DNA from: Lutimonas saemankumensis
Lineage (GTDB): Bacteria; Bacteroidota; Bacteroidia; Flavobacteriales; Flavobacteriaceae
Direction: 5' to 3'
DNA: 64,000 nt
Assembly: GCF_020171465.1 (NCBI RefSeq)
Contig: NZ_JAIUZR010000003.1
Location: 1,348,439 to 1,412,438 of the forward strand
The notes beneath the pieces were generated by a model. It was not told where the DNA came from, searched no databases, and saw only the letters and a list, made by a program, of their open reading frames with translations. The translations under genes were made by a program, and so were the position numbers. The first letter of the stretch is position 1. Each line of letters starts with the position of its first letter. This document shows positions 1-7,867 of this stretch, one piece after another.

Positions 1-135
1 GCCCATGGAAAAGGAATCAGCGATACTGATATGATAACAAGAATCAAGGTTGATCCGCTAATGGGTGGAACAGGCATGCGAGGTAATTTTGTAAAAATCC
101 ATGCTGAAAACCCGGCAAAAGAAGTACTGATATGA
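1..135 (+). CDS. Molybdopterin oxidoreductase catalytic subunit, C-terminal end (PsrA/PhsA-like), partial
   Basis: An open frame enters from the left edge and supplies 44 codons before TGA; its start lies outside the window. The residues GGTGMRGNFVKI fit the end of the molybdopterin-dinucleotide-binding domain of DMSO-reductase-family enzymes. Its stop overlaps the ATG of the next gene by four bases (ATGA), so it is translationally coupled to the ferredoxin subunit. The order catalytic subunit, four-cluster ferredoxin, NrfD-type membrane subunit is that of polysulfide and thiosulfate reductases. The identity rests mainly on this context, because the fragment is short. Confidence 0.6.
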   Translation, partial: AHGKGISDTDMITRIKVDPLMGGTGMRGNFVKIHAENPAKEVLI

Positions 136-665
136 AATATGCAATGGTCATAGACACCTTAAAATGTGTGGGTTGCAGCGATTGTGTCGTTGCATGTCAA
201 ACTGAAAACCAGGTTCCTGTCGGTTATTGTCGTGACTGGGTTACTGAATCTGTAAACGGAAGTTATCCGAAGCTCAATTTGGAATTAAAATCAGAACGTT
301 GTAATCAATGTGACAATGCACCTTGTGTCCGTTGTTGCCCAACCGGTGCAAGTCATAAAACTGAAGGAGGAATAGTTTTGGTTAAGGCTGATGAATGTAT
401 TGGTTGCGGTGCCTGTATCGCTTCTTGTCCTTATGATGCCAGATATCAGCACCCTGATGGCTACGTTGACAAATGTACTTTTTGTGCCCACAGGCTCAAA
501 GAAGGCCAACTCCCCGCCTGTGTGTCTGTCTGTCCTACAAAATGCATGTATTTTGGAGATATTGAAGATCCTACCAGCAAAGTTTCTCATCTCCTAAAAT
601 CCAGAAAATATAAAGTTCTGGCTCCTGAAGCCGGAACCAAACCGAATGTTTATTATCTAATTTGA
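132..665 (+). CDS. 4Fe-4S ferredoxin subunit of polysulfide/thiosulfate reductase-like complex (PsrB-like)
   Basis: A 177-residue electron-transfer subunit of the DmsB/PsrB/NrfC type. Sixteen cysteines fall in four groups: 12, 15, 18, 22; 57, 60, 65, 69; 89, 92, 95, 99; and 115, 118, 130, 134. That is enough for four [4Fe-4S] clusters. No twin-arginine or Sec signal is seen, as usual for this subunit, which in the family is carried across the membrane with the catalytic subunit. It lies between the molybdopterin subunit (4-base overlap) and the NrfD subunit (11-base gap) and should pass electrons between them. Family and role are clear; the substrate (polysulfide, thiosulfate, tetrathionate or other) cannot be read from this subunit. 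Confidence 0.9.
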   Translation: MKYAMVIDTLKCVGCSDCVVACQTENQVPVGYCRDWVTESVNGSYPKLNLELKSERCNQCDNAPCVRCCPTGASHKTEGGIVLVKADECIGCGACIASCPYDARYQHPDGYVDKCTFCAHRLKEGQLPACVSVCPTKCMYFGDIEDPTSKVSHLLKSRKYKVLAPEAGTKPNVYYLI

Positions 666-676
666 CATATTGAATC

Positions 677-1618
677 ATGCAAGAAGAACTATTCATAAGC
701 GGAAGAAATATACCAAAGATCGATCCATCCCTGGAGGTCTGGCATTTTCCGATATCCCTCTATCTATTCTTAGGGGGCATGGCAGCCGGAATCATTTTCT
801 TTGCTTCGCTTTTTACAATCCTGGGAAAAGAAAAAAAAGTGCAAACAGCCATAAAACCCGCAATGATCATTGTACTATTTGCCCTAAGTATCGGCTTAAT
901 TGCATTATTTTATGACCTTACCCACAAACTATATGTTTGGAGGCTATATACTACCCTAAGAGTTGAATCCCCGATGTCCTGGGGGGCCTGGGTACTTTTG
1001 TTTGTCACAGTCGCCAGCTTCTTATGGGTATTCAGCTATTTTTCCGAATTGTTCCCAAAGTGGTCCATTAAAACAGGTTGGCTTAAAAACTTTGAACGCT
1101 ACCTGATCAATCACAGGAAGCAACTGGCGATCATACTGTTGCCTCTTTCTATAATTCTGGGAATCTACACGGGGATACTGCTGTCTGCATTTAATGCAAG
1201 GCCTTTATGGAATAATGCCATTTTGGGGCCTTTGTTTCTTGTTTCGGGCTTGTCAACCGGAGCTGCCTGTATCATTTTATTCTCCCGAGATCATATTGAA
1301 AGAAAGCTGTTCAGTAAAATAGACCTGGCTTTAATCATTATTGAACTTGCCCTTATTGCTCATATGCTAATGGGAATGTATGCGGGTTCAGCAGTTCAAC
1401 TCGAAGCCCTTGACATACTGATTAGAGGAGAATATACCGTCATGTTTTTTGTATTTGTCATCTTATTAGGGTTGATGGTTCCAGCCCTCCTTGAAAGTAT
1501 TGAGTTATTAGGATTTAAAGTTCCGGTGGCCATTCCCGCGCTATTAATCCTAATTGGAGGACTGATATTCAGGATGGTAATGATCGAAGCAGGTCAGTTA
1601 ACTAGATACTTATATTGA
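677..1618 (+). CDS. NrfD/PsrC-type membrane subunit of polysulfide reductase-like complex
   Basis: A 313-residue polytopic protein with about eight to nine hydrophobic segments. The N-terminal WHFPISLYLFLGGMAAG stretch is typical of NrfD/PsrC proteins, which exchange electrons between quinones and the ferredoxin subunit. It follows the PsrB-like gene by 11 bases and precedes a YeeE-type gene by 3, so it belongs to the same operon. In the family the complex sits on the outer face of the cytoplasmic membrane and works with menaquinone. The direction, reduction of sulfur compounds or their oxidation, is not decided by sequence alone. Confidence 0.88.
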   Translation: MQEELFISGRNIPKIDPSLEVWHFPISLYLFLGGMAAGIIFFASLFTILGKEKKVQTAIKPAMIIVLFALSIGLIALFYDLTHKLYVWRLYTTLRVESPMSWGAWVLLFVTVASFLWVFSYFSELFPKWSIKTGWLKNFERYLINHRKQLAIILLPLSIILGIYTGILLSAFNARPLWNNAILGPLFLVSGLSTGAACIILFSRDHIERKLFSKIDLALIIIELALIAHMLMGMYAGSAVQLEALDILIRGEYTVMFFVFVILLGLMVPALLESIELLGFKVPVAIPALLILIGGLIFRMVMIEAGQLTRYLY

Positions 1619-1621
1619 GAC

Positions 1622-2152
1622 ATGGAAAAGAAAGAAAATCAAAATCGGCACATATACTGGAACCCTTATTTCGGTGGCTTCCTTTTAGGTCTGCTTATCC
1701 TGTTCACCTTTTATGTAACCGGGAGAGGTCTTGGAGCCAGTGGAGCTTTAAAAAGCAGCGTTGTAACAGTTGTCAATAAAGTATCTCCCGAGCACAGTGA
1801 AAGTAACGCCTACTACAGCAAGTTTCTGAAAGGATCAAATTCTCCGATGAATAACTGGCTTGTCTTTGAGGCGATAGGTGTAATCATGGGAGCTTTTCTT
1901 TCAGGTGTACTTACCGGAAGAATTCAATGGCGAACCCAGCATTCCCCTAAAATTACAGCCAGAAGGCGCCTGGTATTTGCCTTGATAGGTGGATTGCTGT
2001 TCGGGTTTGGAGCGCAAATCACAAGAGGATGTACCAGTGGAGCCGCTTTGAGTGGTATTTCCATGATGGCAACTGCAGGATTTATAAGTATGCTATCCAT
2101 ATTCGGTACCGGATATCTGGTAGCATATTTTTTTAGAAAAAACTGGATATAA
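1622..2152 (+). CDS. YeeE/YedE family sulfur-compound transporter, half-size protein 1
   Basis: A 176-residue membrane protein with about four to five hydrophobic segments. ITRGCTSGAALSG (Cys137) matches the conserved cysteine/glycine motif of the YeeE/YedE (TsuA-like) family, where cysteines guide thiosulfate through the membrane. It is half the length of TsuA and is followed by a second half-size member, as in paired PmpA/PmpB-like proteins, so the two probably form one transporter. Gaps of 3 and 17 bases place it in the psr-like operon. Uptake or export of a sulfur compound is inferred from family and context. Confidence 0.85.
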   Translation: MEKKENQNRHIYWNPYFGGFLLGLLILFTFYVTGRGLGASGALKSSVVTVVNKVSPEHSESNAYYSKFLKGSNSPMNNWLVFEAIGVIMGAFLSGVLTGRIQWRTQHSPKITARRRLVFALIGGLLFGFGAQITRGCTSGAALSGISMMATAGFISMLSIFGTGYLVAYFFRKNWI

Positions 2153-2169
2153 ACCACAAAAAAGAAATT

Positions 2170-2760
2170 ATGGGACCACTTATTCCAAATGAAATCATAC
2201 CCGTTGAATGGAACTTTGTATTGGCAATTCTGATAGGAATGGCTTTTGGCTTCATCATGGAAGCGTCAGGATTTTCTTCCTCGAGGAAACTTGTCGGAGT
2301 TTTTTACGGTTATGACTTTGCCGTCCTTAAGGTATTTCTAACTGCCTGTCTGGTTTCTTTGATTGGCCTGAGTTATATGAATTATCTGAACTGGATTGAC
2401 CTGGATCAACTCTTTGTCCAGCCTACTTTTTTATGGGCATCCTTGATAGGAGGTGTTACAATGGGAGTCGGATTTCTTGCAGGTGGATTTTGCCCCGGAA
2501 CCAGTCTTTGCGCCGTTGGGATAGGAAAAATTGACGGGATTATATTTACTATCGGCCTTTTTATAGGAATTTTAGTGTTTTCCGAATTATTTCATTGGAT
2601 CGAACCCATTTATGAAGACTTTAATCTGGGACATGTTACCCTGGATGAAACTCTCGGAATATCCAGAGAAACCATAATTTTTGGATTTACGCTGTTAGCC
2701 ATACTTGCTTTTGCCGTTTCAGATCGAATCAGAAAACGTACAAAAAAAATATTCTACTAA
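2170..2760 (+). CDS. YeeE/YedE family sulfur-compound transporter, half-size protein 2
   Basis: A 196-residue membrane protein with about five hydrophobic segments. GGFCPGTSLCAVG (Cys108, Cys114) corresponds to the family motif around the central transport cysteine, and an N-terminal MEASGFSSSRKLVG segment matches the other half-repeat. It probably pairs with the preceding half-size protein. The spacing (17 bases before, 11 after) keeps it in the operon leading into the two anchored rhodanese-fold proteins, which could receive or hand on sulfane sulfur at the periplasmic face. Confidence 0.85.
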   Translation: MGPLIPNEIIPVEWNFVLAILIGMAFGFIMEASGFSSSRKLVGVFYGYDFAVLKVFLTACLVSLIGLSYMNYLNWIDLDQLFVQPTFLWASLIGGVTMGVGFLAGGFCPGTSLCAVGIGKIDGIIFTIGLFIGILVFSELFHWIEPIYEDFNLGHVTLDETLGISRETIIFGFTLLAILAFAVSDRIRKRTKKIFY

Positions 2761-2771
2761 AACAAAACATC

Positions 2772-3440
2772 ATGTCTGCCACATACAAAACCAAAAGAAT
2801 CCTTGTCAAAAGAAGCTATCAATTCCTGGCTGTTTTATTGATTCTTCTTGCAGCGGGCCTTTTTCTGCTTCCGGATATACAAAAACATGAAGGCCTTTCC
2901 CCGGAACACTATGTTAAGAACATGTTGAGCTCAGAAAGATATATAAGTTCTGATGAACTTGCTGACCGGATAATCAATCAGGATCCCGCTTTGCTCATTA
3001 TAGATACAAGATCCCCCGAAGCATTTGAAAAATACAGTCTTCCGAATGCCATCAATATTCCGGTATCAGAAATATTCAACCCGGAAAACAATATGTATCT
3101 GGATCAGGAAGTATACGATATTGTTTTGTATTCAAATGATCATTTTTTTGCCGAAGAGGTATGGATGATTGGAAACAGACTAGGATACCAAAGATTGTAT
3201 GTGCTTCAAGGAGGCCTTAATGCCTGGTTTAATACGATCATCAAACCTCCGTTTCCGGATCAGACCATGCCTAATAAAGCTTTTGAATTGTATAATTTCA
3301 GAAAAGCAGCAGGCAAGTATTTTGGAGTTAATATGGATACCATTGAGGTCATAACAAAAATTAAAGTGGCTCCAGAACCTAAAAAAAAGGTGGTTCCAAA
3401 ACCGAAGAAAAAGAAACGGATGCCTGAGGGTGGATGTTAG
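2772..3440 (+). CDS. Membrane-anchored rhodanese-fold protein without catalytic Cys; C-terminal Cys tail (1)
   Basis: A 222-residue protein with a positively charged N-terminus and a hydrophobic anchor at residues 17-33, which predicts a periplasmic domain. Residues about 55-160 have the rhodanese pattern (LLIIDTRSPEAFEKYSLPNAINIP, then LGYQRLYVLQGGLNAW, with 20-residue pieces visible in each). The loop that should carry the catalytic cysteine reads VLYSNDHF, with Ser in its place. The only cysteine is the last residue, after a tail of Lys/Pro repeats ending KKKKRMPEGGC. The next gene has nearly the same tail. A role as sulfur carrier, metal binder or attachment tail is inference; it is unlikely to be an ordinary thiosulfate sulfurtransferase. 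Confidence 0.8.
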   Translation: MSATYKTKRILVKRSYQFLAVLLILLAAGLFLLPDIQKHEGLSPEHYVKNMLSSERYISSDELADRIINQDPALLIIDTRSPEAFEKYSLPNAINIPVSEIFNPENNMYLDQEVYDIVLYSNDHFFAEEVWMIGNRLGYQRLYVLQGGLNAWFNTIIKPPFPDQTMPNKAFELYNFRKAAGKYFGVNMDTIEVITKIKVAPEPKKKVVPKPKKKKRMPEGGC

Positions 3441-3491
3441 AAACAATAAGATATATGAATTGAATGATTTAGCTTACTCCAATAATAGATT

Positions 3492-4118
3492 ATGAAAGAA
3501 TTAGAAAAAACCAAGAGAATATCAATTTCAGCAATTCTCTTTTTACTCGTCCTCGTTGTTGGTTTCGTAACGATTAGAAAACCTGATGTGTTTTTCACGA
3601 AGGACTCAGATCACACCCTTCAGTTTTTAAATGATGACGCTTATATTATTCAGCTTGATTCGCTTGCTTTAATGGAGAAAGGGTCTTATTTGTTGATCGA
3701 CAATAGAAGTAATTTTGAATACACAAAAGGACATATGGTCGATGCTGTTAATATTCCCCAAAATCAGATTTTAAAAAAAGAGTATCTCGATGTTATAAAA
3801 AATGCCGCGGCAAACAATAAAACGATCATTATATATAATGAAACTCCTGAGATAGCTAACAATTCATGTCTGCTTTTGTATCAGCTTGGCATTGAGAATT
3901 TAAAGCTACTTGCAGTAGATGCCTATTACCAGAGTGAAACCTTTAAAATTGTCGACAACACAATTGAGGATCCATTGTACGATTATGCTCAAACCATGAA
4001 AGAAGCGGGAATTGCCCCGGTGAAGAAAATAATACAAAAACAAAAAACTTTACCTCAAAAGAAAAAAGTTGTTACGAAACCCAAAAAGAAGAAGAAAATG
4101 CCGGAAGGAGGATGTTAA
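3492..4118 (+). CDS. Membrane-anchored rhodanese-fold protein without catalytic Cys; C-terminal Cys tail (2)
   Basis: A 208-residue paralogue of the preceding gene. Hydrophobic residues 11-28 form an N-terminal anchor after a Lys/Arg-rich start, so the body should be periplasmic. The rhodanese fold is visible as YLLIDNRSNFEYTKGHMVDA, but the active-site loop reads IIIYNETPE, with Asn in place of Cys. One cysteine lies further on in a helix (NNSCLLL) and another is the final residue of a tail ending KKKKKMPEGGC. A 51-base gap separates it from its twin, and a strong terminator follows at 4159-4190, so it closes the first sulfur operon. Confidence 0.8.
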   Translation: MKELEKTKRISISAILFLLVLVVGFVTIRKPDVFFTKDSDHTLQFLNDDAYIIQLDSLALMEKGSYLLIDNRSNFEYTKGHMVDAVNIPQNQILKKEYLDVIKNAAANNKTIIIYNETPEIANNSCLLLYQLGIENLKLLAVDAYYQSETFKIVDNTIEDPLYDYAQTMKEAGIAPVKKIIQKQKTLPQKKKVVTKPKKKKKMPEGGC

Positions 4119-4158
4119 AATGCGAATCCTTAGGCTAAGTTAGTTGATTGTTTTGTTA

Positions 4159-4190
4159 AATGCCCTGCTCTTTGCAGGGCATTTTTTTTT
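4159..4190 (+). terminator. Intrinsic terminator of the polysulfide-reductase-like operon
   Basis: A perfect 10-bp stem, AATGCCCTGC (4159-4168) with GCAGGGCATT (4174-4183), has a TCTTT loop and runs into a T-rich tract to 4191. It lies 41 bases after the second anchored rhodanese-fold gene and ends the unit that begins before the window. Confidence 0.92.
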
Positions 4191-4249
4191 TAAAAAAAAT
4201 TGAAAGAACAGAGCCTGATTCGCCGATTTCTAAGTCAATTTTTAGTGTA

Positions 4250-4257
4250 TAATTTTG
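4250..4257 (+). promoter_or_regulatory. Possible -7 box in the 4119-4561 intergenic region
   Basis: TAATTTTG fits the Bacteroidota -7 consensus TAnnTTTG. If used, the leader to the gene at 4562 would be about 300 bases and would include the regulator sites and the inverted repeat listed below. No good -7 box lies closer to that gene, so its promoter may depend on an activator. Confidence 0.3.
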
Positions 4258-4406
4258 GATTGTTTAGCCATGAACCCATGGAATGAAACCTTATCTCATA
4301 TCAGATTATACCCATTGCTGTATCAAGGTAAATAATATCTAAACAATTGCCTTCTAAGCAACTGATTATATGGTTGTTACATACTGTTCATAAGGAATTA
4401 AAAGAA

Positions 4407-4442
4407 GTAACAACGGTATCTTTTTTATGTAACCTATGCTAC
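4407..4442 (+). promoter_or_regulatory. Two candidate Crp/Fnr-family operator sites upstream of the tandem-rhodanese operon
   Basis: GTAAC-AACG-GTATC (4407-4420) and GTAAC-CTAT-GCTAC (4429-4442) each match GTAAC-N4-GTTAC at 9 of 10 positions. Their centres are 22 bp apart, two helical turns. A perfect copy lies upstream of the Crp/Fnr gene at 7769-7782. Binding by that regulator is inferred. Confidence 0.5.
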
Positions 4443-4459
4443 TAAGCAAACTCATTCTG

Positions 4460-4492
4460 TATTAACATTTCATGAGAAATATCATGTTAATA
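4460..4492 (+). repeat. Inverted repeat between the operator sites and the tandem-rhodanese gene
   Basis: TATTAACAT (4460-4468) is exactly repeated in reverse as ATGTTAATA (4484-4492), with a nested ATTTC-ATGA-GAAAT hairpin (4467-4480). It lies about 70 bases before the start at 4562. It could be another regulator site or an mRNA leader hairpin; no T-run follows, so it is not a terminator. Confidence 0.5.
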
Positions 4493-4561
4493 TGCTTACT
4501 CCAAAATTATTTTTAGGTCAAGTATAAACAGATAAATTATTGAATTTTAAAATTTTACATC

Positions 4562-5563
4562 ATGAGAAAACTATCTTTTATTCTCGTAATTATGCTTTTG
4601 CCTGCTTGGATTTTACTAAGCGGATTTAAAGCAACCAATAGCAATTCTCTTACCGCAATTAATCCCCCTGGTGAATTTGAAACCTTGTTGGCATATTTAG
4701 AATCCAACAGGCCATTCATCAATACCGATGCTGCACCTGCCCTGATATCGGCTGATGAGGTTAAAAAGAATCTCAAAAATCCGAAATATCAAATCATTGA
4801 CATTCGAAGTGAAAGCTGGTTCGAATACGGTCACGTAAAAAATGCCGTAAATGTTCATCCCACTCAACTTCTGAATCATTTTGAAAGCAGTATAGTTCCT
4901 TCCGATTTTGATAAAATCGTGCTAATCTGTTATTCAGGGCAGTCTGCAGCATATTTTACTAGTTTACTGAGAATTGCCGGGTATGACAATGTCTACAGTA
5001 TGAACTGGGGAATGAGCTCATGGAGAGTGGATTTTGCTGAAAACTCCTGGTTGAAAAACACCTCTGACAGTTTTGTTTCCAAACTGGAAACCACCACAAA
5101 TGATAAAGCTGAAAAGAATTCTAAACCTTCAATTAACACGGGTCAGAGTGAGGGTGAAAAGATCTTAAGAGACCGTCTTCAAAAAGCCTTTGAAACTCCC
5201 TATAAGGAGTACATCGTGAAATCAAGTGATGTGTTTGAAAATCCTGACAAATATTACATCGTTGACTATACGGGATCAGAAAATTATGCCAAGGGTCATA
5301 TACCTTCAGCTGTTCAGTACGACCCACAGGGATCTTTAAGTTCTGCCAATGATTTATTAACACTTCCAACGGATAAAAGAATATTAGTATATGGTCCAAC
5401 CGGCCAGGAAACAGCCTACGTAGTAGCCTATTTAAACATCCTGGGCTATGACGCTGGCAACCTTGCATATGGTGCCAACAGTTTTATGCACAAATCCTTA
5501 AAAGAAAATAACAGGGAAGCCTTCACTAAAAAACAAGTGAACATGTACCCGGTAATTGAATAA
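4562..5563 (+). CDS. Exported tandem rhodanese-domain protein, one active site intact
   Basis: A 333-residue protein with a Sec signal peptide (residues 1-22, no lipobox) and two rhodanese domains. The first (about 60-160) keeps the catalytic loop CYSGQSA with Cys123. In the second (about 215-320) the loop reads VYGPTGQETA, with Gly where Cys is expected, so only the first should carry a persulfide. It is probably periplasmic. It opens a three-gene operon with a related lipoprotein and a porin, 37 bases before the lipoprotein gene. Sulfane-sulfur transfer is inferred from the fold and the neighbouring polysulfide-reductase genes; the acceptor is unknown. Confidence 0.85.
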   Translation: MRKLSFILVIMLLPAWILLSGFKATNSNSLTAINPPGEFETLLAYLESNRPFINTDAAPALISADEVKKNLKNPKYQIIDIRSESWFEYGHVKNAVNVHPTQLLNHFESSIVPSDFDKIVLICYSGQSAAYFTSLLRIAGYDNVYSMNWGMSSWRVDFAENSWLKNTSDSFVSKLETTTNDKAEKNSKPSINTGQSEGEKILRDRLQKAFETPYKEYIVKSSDVFENPDKYYIVDYTGSENYAKGHIPSAVQYDPQGSLSSANDLLTLPTDKRILVYGPTGQETAYVVAYLNILGYDAGNLAYGANSFMHKSLKENNREAFTKKQVNMYPVIE

Positions 5564-5599
5564 GAAAAACTCAAAATACTATCTATAAATAAAATAATT

Positions 5600-6616
5600 A
5601 TGAAAAAAATAAATCTATTCGTCTTAGCATTATTATGTATACCGGCAATATTGCTCAGTTCCTGTGACAGAGGTGACGATATCAATCCGGAAAATCCAAT
5701 TATGGAACCTGCATTTGATGTCATGAAAAGATATATGCTTGATAATCAACTGGATCTTGGGAATATATTGAGCGGACCTGGTGGAGAGGTCAAATTTGTT
5801 GCCGGTGCACCTGCCGAAGCTGATTTAGATGCCTTCCTAAACAAATATACGATTCTAGATATACGCTCAACGGAAGCGTTTAATTCCGGGCATATTCAGG
5901 GAGCAAAAAACATTGCATTTGCTGATATTCTCACCGAAGGTGATGCAGCTTCCAAAAGGATTCTTGTAGTTTGTTACACAGGCCAAACAGCTTGCTTTGC
6001 AACCTCCTTATTACGTCTTGCGGGCCATAGTGATGCTCAGGCACTAAAATGGGGAATGTCCGGCTGGAACGCAGATACATCGGGTCCATGGTATTCAAAA
6101 ACAGGAGACGAAGCAAAAGGTCATACCAACTGGGCTGCACATAGTGCTCCTTCTAAAATCACTTACGAGGATCCGTTCATTGATATCTATTCTGCAGACG
6201 GAGCTGATATTTTAAAACAAAGAATTGAAGCAGTAGTTGCAGGAGGATTCAAAACCGCAAAAGGAACGGATGTATTGAATAACCCATCTAATTACTTTAT
6301 CAATAATTATTTCAGCGATACGGATTATGGAAACTTCGGACATATTCAGGATGCATTCAGAATTAAAGAAGAATTAAAACTGGAAGGAAATGGAACCAAC
6401 TATTTAAATCCGGAAAACAATGCAAAAGTCATCACATACTGCTATACCGGTCAAACTTCTGCTGTAATTACAGCTTGGTTGCAGGTACTTGGTTATGATG
6501 CCTACAGTATGACCTTTGGAATGAATGGTATCTATCATTCTAATCCGGCATGGGGACCAAATCAGTGGGGTGTAGGATCTTCTGTTCCTAAGAACTTACC
6601 ATTGATCAAAAATTAA
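5600..6616 (+). CDS. Tandem rhodanese-domain lipoprotein, both active sites intact
   Basis: A 338-residue protein with a lipoprotein signal (lipobox LLSSC, Cys22), so it is anchored in a membrane facing the periplasm or the surface. Two rhodanese domains each keep a catalytic loop: CYTGQTA with Cys125 and CYTGQTSA with Cys281. It resembles the preceding protein over its whole length and is probably a duplicate. A porin gene follows after 17 bases, which suggests handling of sulfur compounds that enter through that porin. Thiosulfate or polysulfide sulfurtransferase activity is the family expectation, not shown here. Confidence 0.87.
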   Translation: MKKINLFVLALLCIPAILLSSCDRGDDINPENPIMEPAFDVMKRYMLDNQLDLGNILSGPGGEVKFVAGAPAEADLDAFLNKYTILDIRSTEAFNSGHIQGAKNIAFADILTEGDAASKRILVVCYTGQTACFATSLLRLAGHSDAQALKWGMSGWNADTSGPWYSKTGDEAKGHTNWAAHSAPSKITYEDPFIDIYSADGADILKQRIEAVVAGGFKTAKGTDVLNNPSNYFINNYFSDTDYGNFGHIQDAFRIKEELKLEGNGTNYLNPENNAKVITYCYTGQTSAVITAWLQVLGYDAYSMTFGMNGIYHSNPAWGPNQWGVGSSVPKNLPLIKN

Positions 6617-6633
6617 TCTTCAATTCTGACATT

Positions 6634-7686
6634 ATGAAAAACATCATTTCGATTTTTATCGTACTAGTCCTTGTTATGCTCAGCTCTCAGGTACAAGCCC
6701 AGGGTTGTGACGCAGAGGACCCTAATGACACCATAGCACCGCCAAAGATCAAACTTTTTGGTTTTATTCAACCCGAATACAATTACACCTTTTCTGACCC
6801 AGCTGAAAGCACTTTTAAGTTCAGAAGAGCAAGAATAGGTGTAAGAGGTCGATTGTTCGAAGATTTTACTTATTATTTCATGTTGGAAACAAGTCCATTT
6901 ATTAATGGTGGAAATGAAGGAAGAGCATACCTGATGGATGCCTTTGTTACCTGGGACAAATACAACTGGGCCAGAATTGCAGTAGGTTCCTACAAACAGC
7001 CTTTTGGACTTGAAGTTCAAACCGCATGTAACGCATTAATCACCATTGACCGTGCCATTGTTTCGGACCAGCTTGTTGTCCCTCAAAGGGATTATGGTAT
7101 CTCTGTCTGGGGTGGTAATGTGAATACCCGACTAAATTATGCAGTTGCCCTTATGAATGGTAAGGGATTACTCACAACAGATAACAACAATAAAAAGGAT
7201 ATCGTTGGGCGCGTAACCTACAAGCTTTTTGATTTTGTTACCATTGGAGGTAGTTTCAGATATGGTTACCCAAAGCTTAACAATGACGAAGACAGTAGAA
7301 CCACTTATGGTGGGGAAATCCTTTTTGACATCAATAATCTTCATATACAAGGGGAATATATCTATGACGAGGGTGCTTATGACCCCGGAGCAGATGCCGG
7401 CTGTGGAGGTGAACCACTTGCCTTGGGAGAAAAAAGAGACGGAGCTTATGGCATGATCTGGTATGATACCAAGTGGAACCTGCAACCTGTTTTTAAATAT
7501 GAGTTCTTTGATCAGGATCTTGACCTTAAGGATGTTCCTTATCGTTACAGCGAAAGAATGACTCTAGGCCTCAATTATTACTTTAACAAAGCCGTACGAT
7601 TACAAGTCAATTATCAGGCCAACATTGAAACTGTAATCAATCAGGACAACGATAAATTCTTGGCACAAATTCAAGTAGTTTTCTAA
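6634..7686 (+). CDS. Outer-membrane porin, phosphate-selective porin O/P family
   Basis: A 350-residue protein with a clear signal peptide (cleavage after VQAQ, about residue 23). KLFGFIQPEYNYTF and the following FKFRRARIGVRGRLFEDF are typical of the OprO/OprP-like beta-barrel family in Bacteroidota, and the chain ends in phenylalanine (AQIQVVF), as outer-membrane barrels often do. Its place directly after two exported rhodanese proteins, before a strong terminator, suggests a channel for an anionic sulfur compound. The named specificity of the family (phosphate) should not be assumed. Confidence 0.82.
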   Translation: MKNIISIFIVLVLVMLSSQVQAQGCDAEDPNDTIAPPKIKLFGFIQPEYNYTFSDPAESTFKFRRARIGVRGRLFEDFTYYFMLETSPFINGGNEGRAYLMDAFVTWDKYNWARIAVGSYKQPFGLEVQTACNALITIDRAIVSDQLVVPQRDYGISVWGGNVNTRLNYAVALMNGKGLLTTDNNNKKDIVGRVTYKLFDFVTIGGSFRYGYPKLNNDEDSRTTYGGEILFDINNLHIQGEYIYDEGAYDPGADAGCGGEPLALGEKRDGAYGMIWYDTKWNLQPVFKYEFFDQDLDLKDVPYRYSERMTLGLNYYFNKAVRLQVNYQANIETVINQDNDKFLAQIQVVF

Positions 7687-7732
7687 GTATTTTATTTGTT
7701 TTGCTTGAATTCAGCCGGAATCGATTTTGGTG

Positions 7733-7767
7733 AAAACTCCCTGGTAAATTGCCAGGGAGTTTTTTTA
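7733..7767 (+). terminator. Intrinsic terminator after the porin gene
   Basis: The stem ACTCCCTGG (7736-7744) with CCAGGGAGT (7752-7760) has a TAAATTG loop and is followed by a run of seven T. It ends the tandem-rhodanese/porin operon. Confidence 0.92.
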
Positions 7768-7768
7768 G

Positions 7769-7782
7769 GTAACAAATGTTAC
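7769..7782 (+). promoter_or_regulatory. Perfect palindromic site GTAAC-AAAT-GTTAC upstream of the Crp/Fnr gene
   Basis: GTAACA-AA-TGTTAC is an exact inverted repeat. It is centred about 58 bases upstream of the start point predicted from the promoter at 7801-7829. Crp/Fnr-family dimers bind such 14-bp palindromes, so autoregulation is likely. Near copies lie at 4407-4442 and 10638-10651. Confidence 0.6.
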
Positions 7783-7800
7783 AGTATGATAAATGTTCTA

Positions 7801-7829
7801 TTTGCTCCTGTTTTTTTCATTTAATTTTG
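7801..7829 (+). promoter_or_regulatory. Promoter of the Crp/Fnr gene
   Basis: A TTTG at 7801-7804 and TAATTTTG at 7822-7829, 17 bases apart, fit the Bacteroidota housekeeping promoter pattern. The expected leader to the ATG at 7868 is about 35 bases. Confidence 0.5.
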
Positions 7830-7867
7830 ACTGAAACAATTTAACTTACTGCAGATCAACGAGAACA

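Noticed and set aside
291..590. Minus-strand frame within the ferredoxin subunit gene, and many similar frames elsewhere
   Set aside because: These are antisense or out-of-frame shadows of well-supported genes with no family features of their own.
2772..4118. Annotation of the two anchored proteins as thiosulfate sulfurtransferases
   Set aside because: Both lack the active-site cysteine that the reaction needs.
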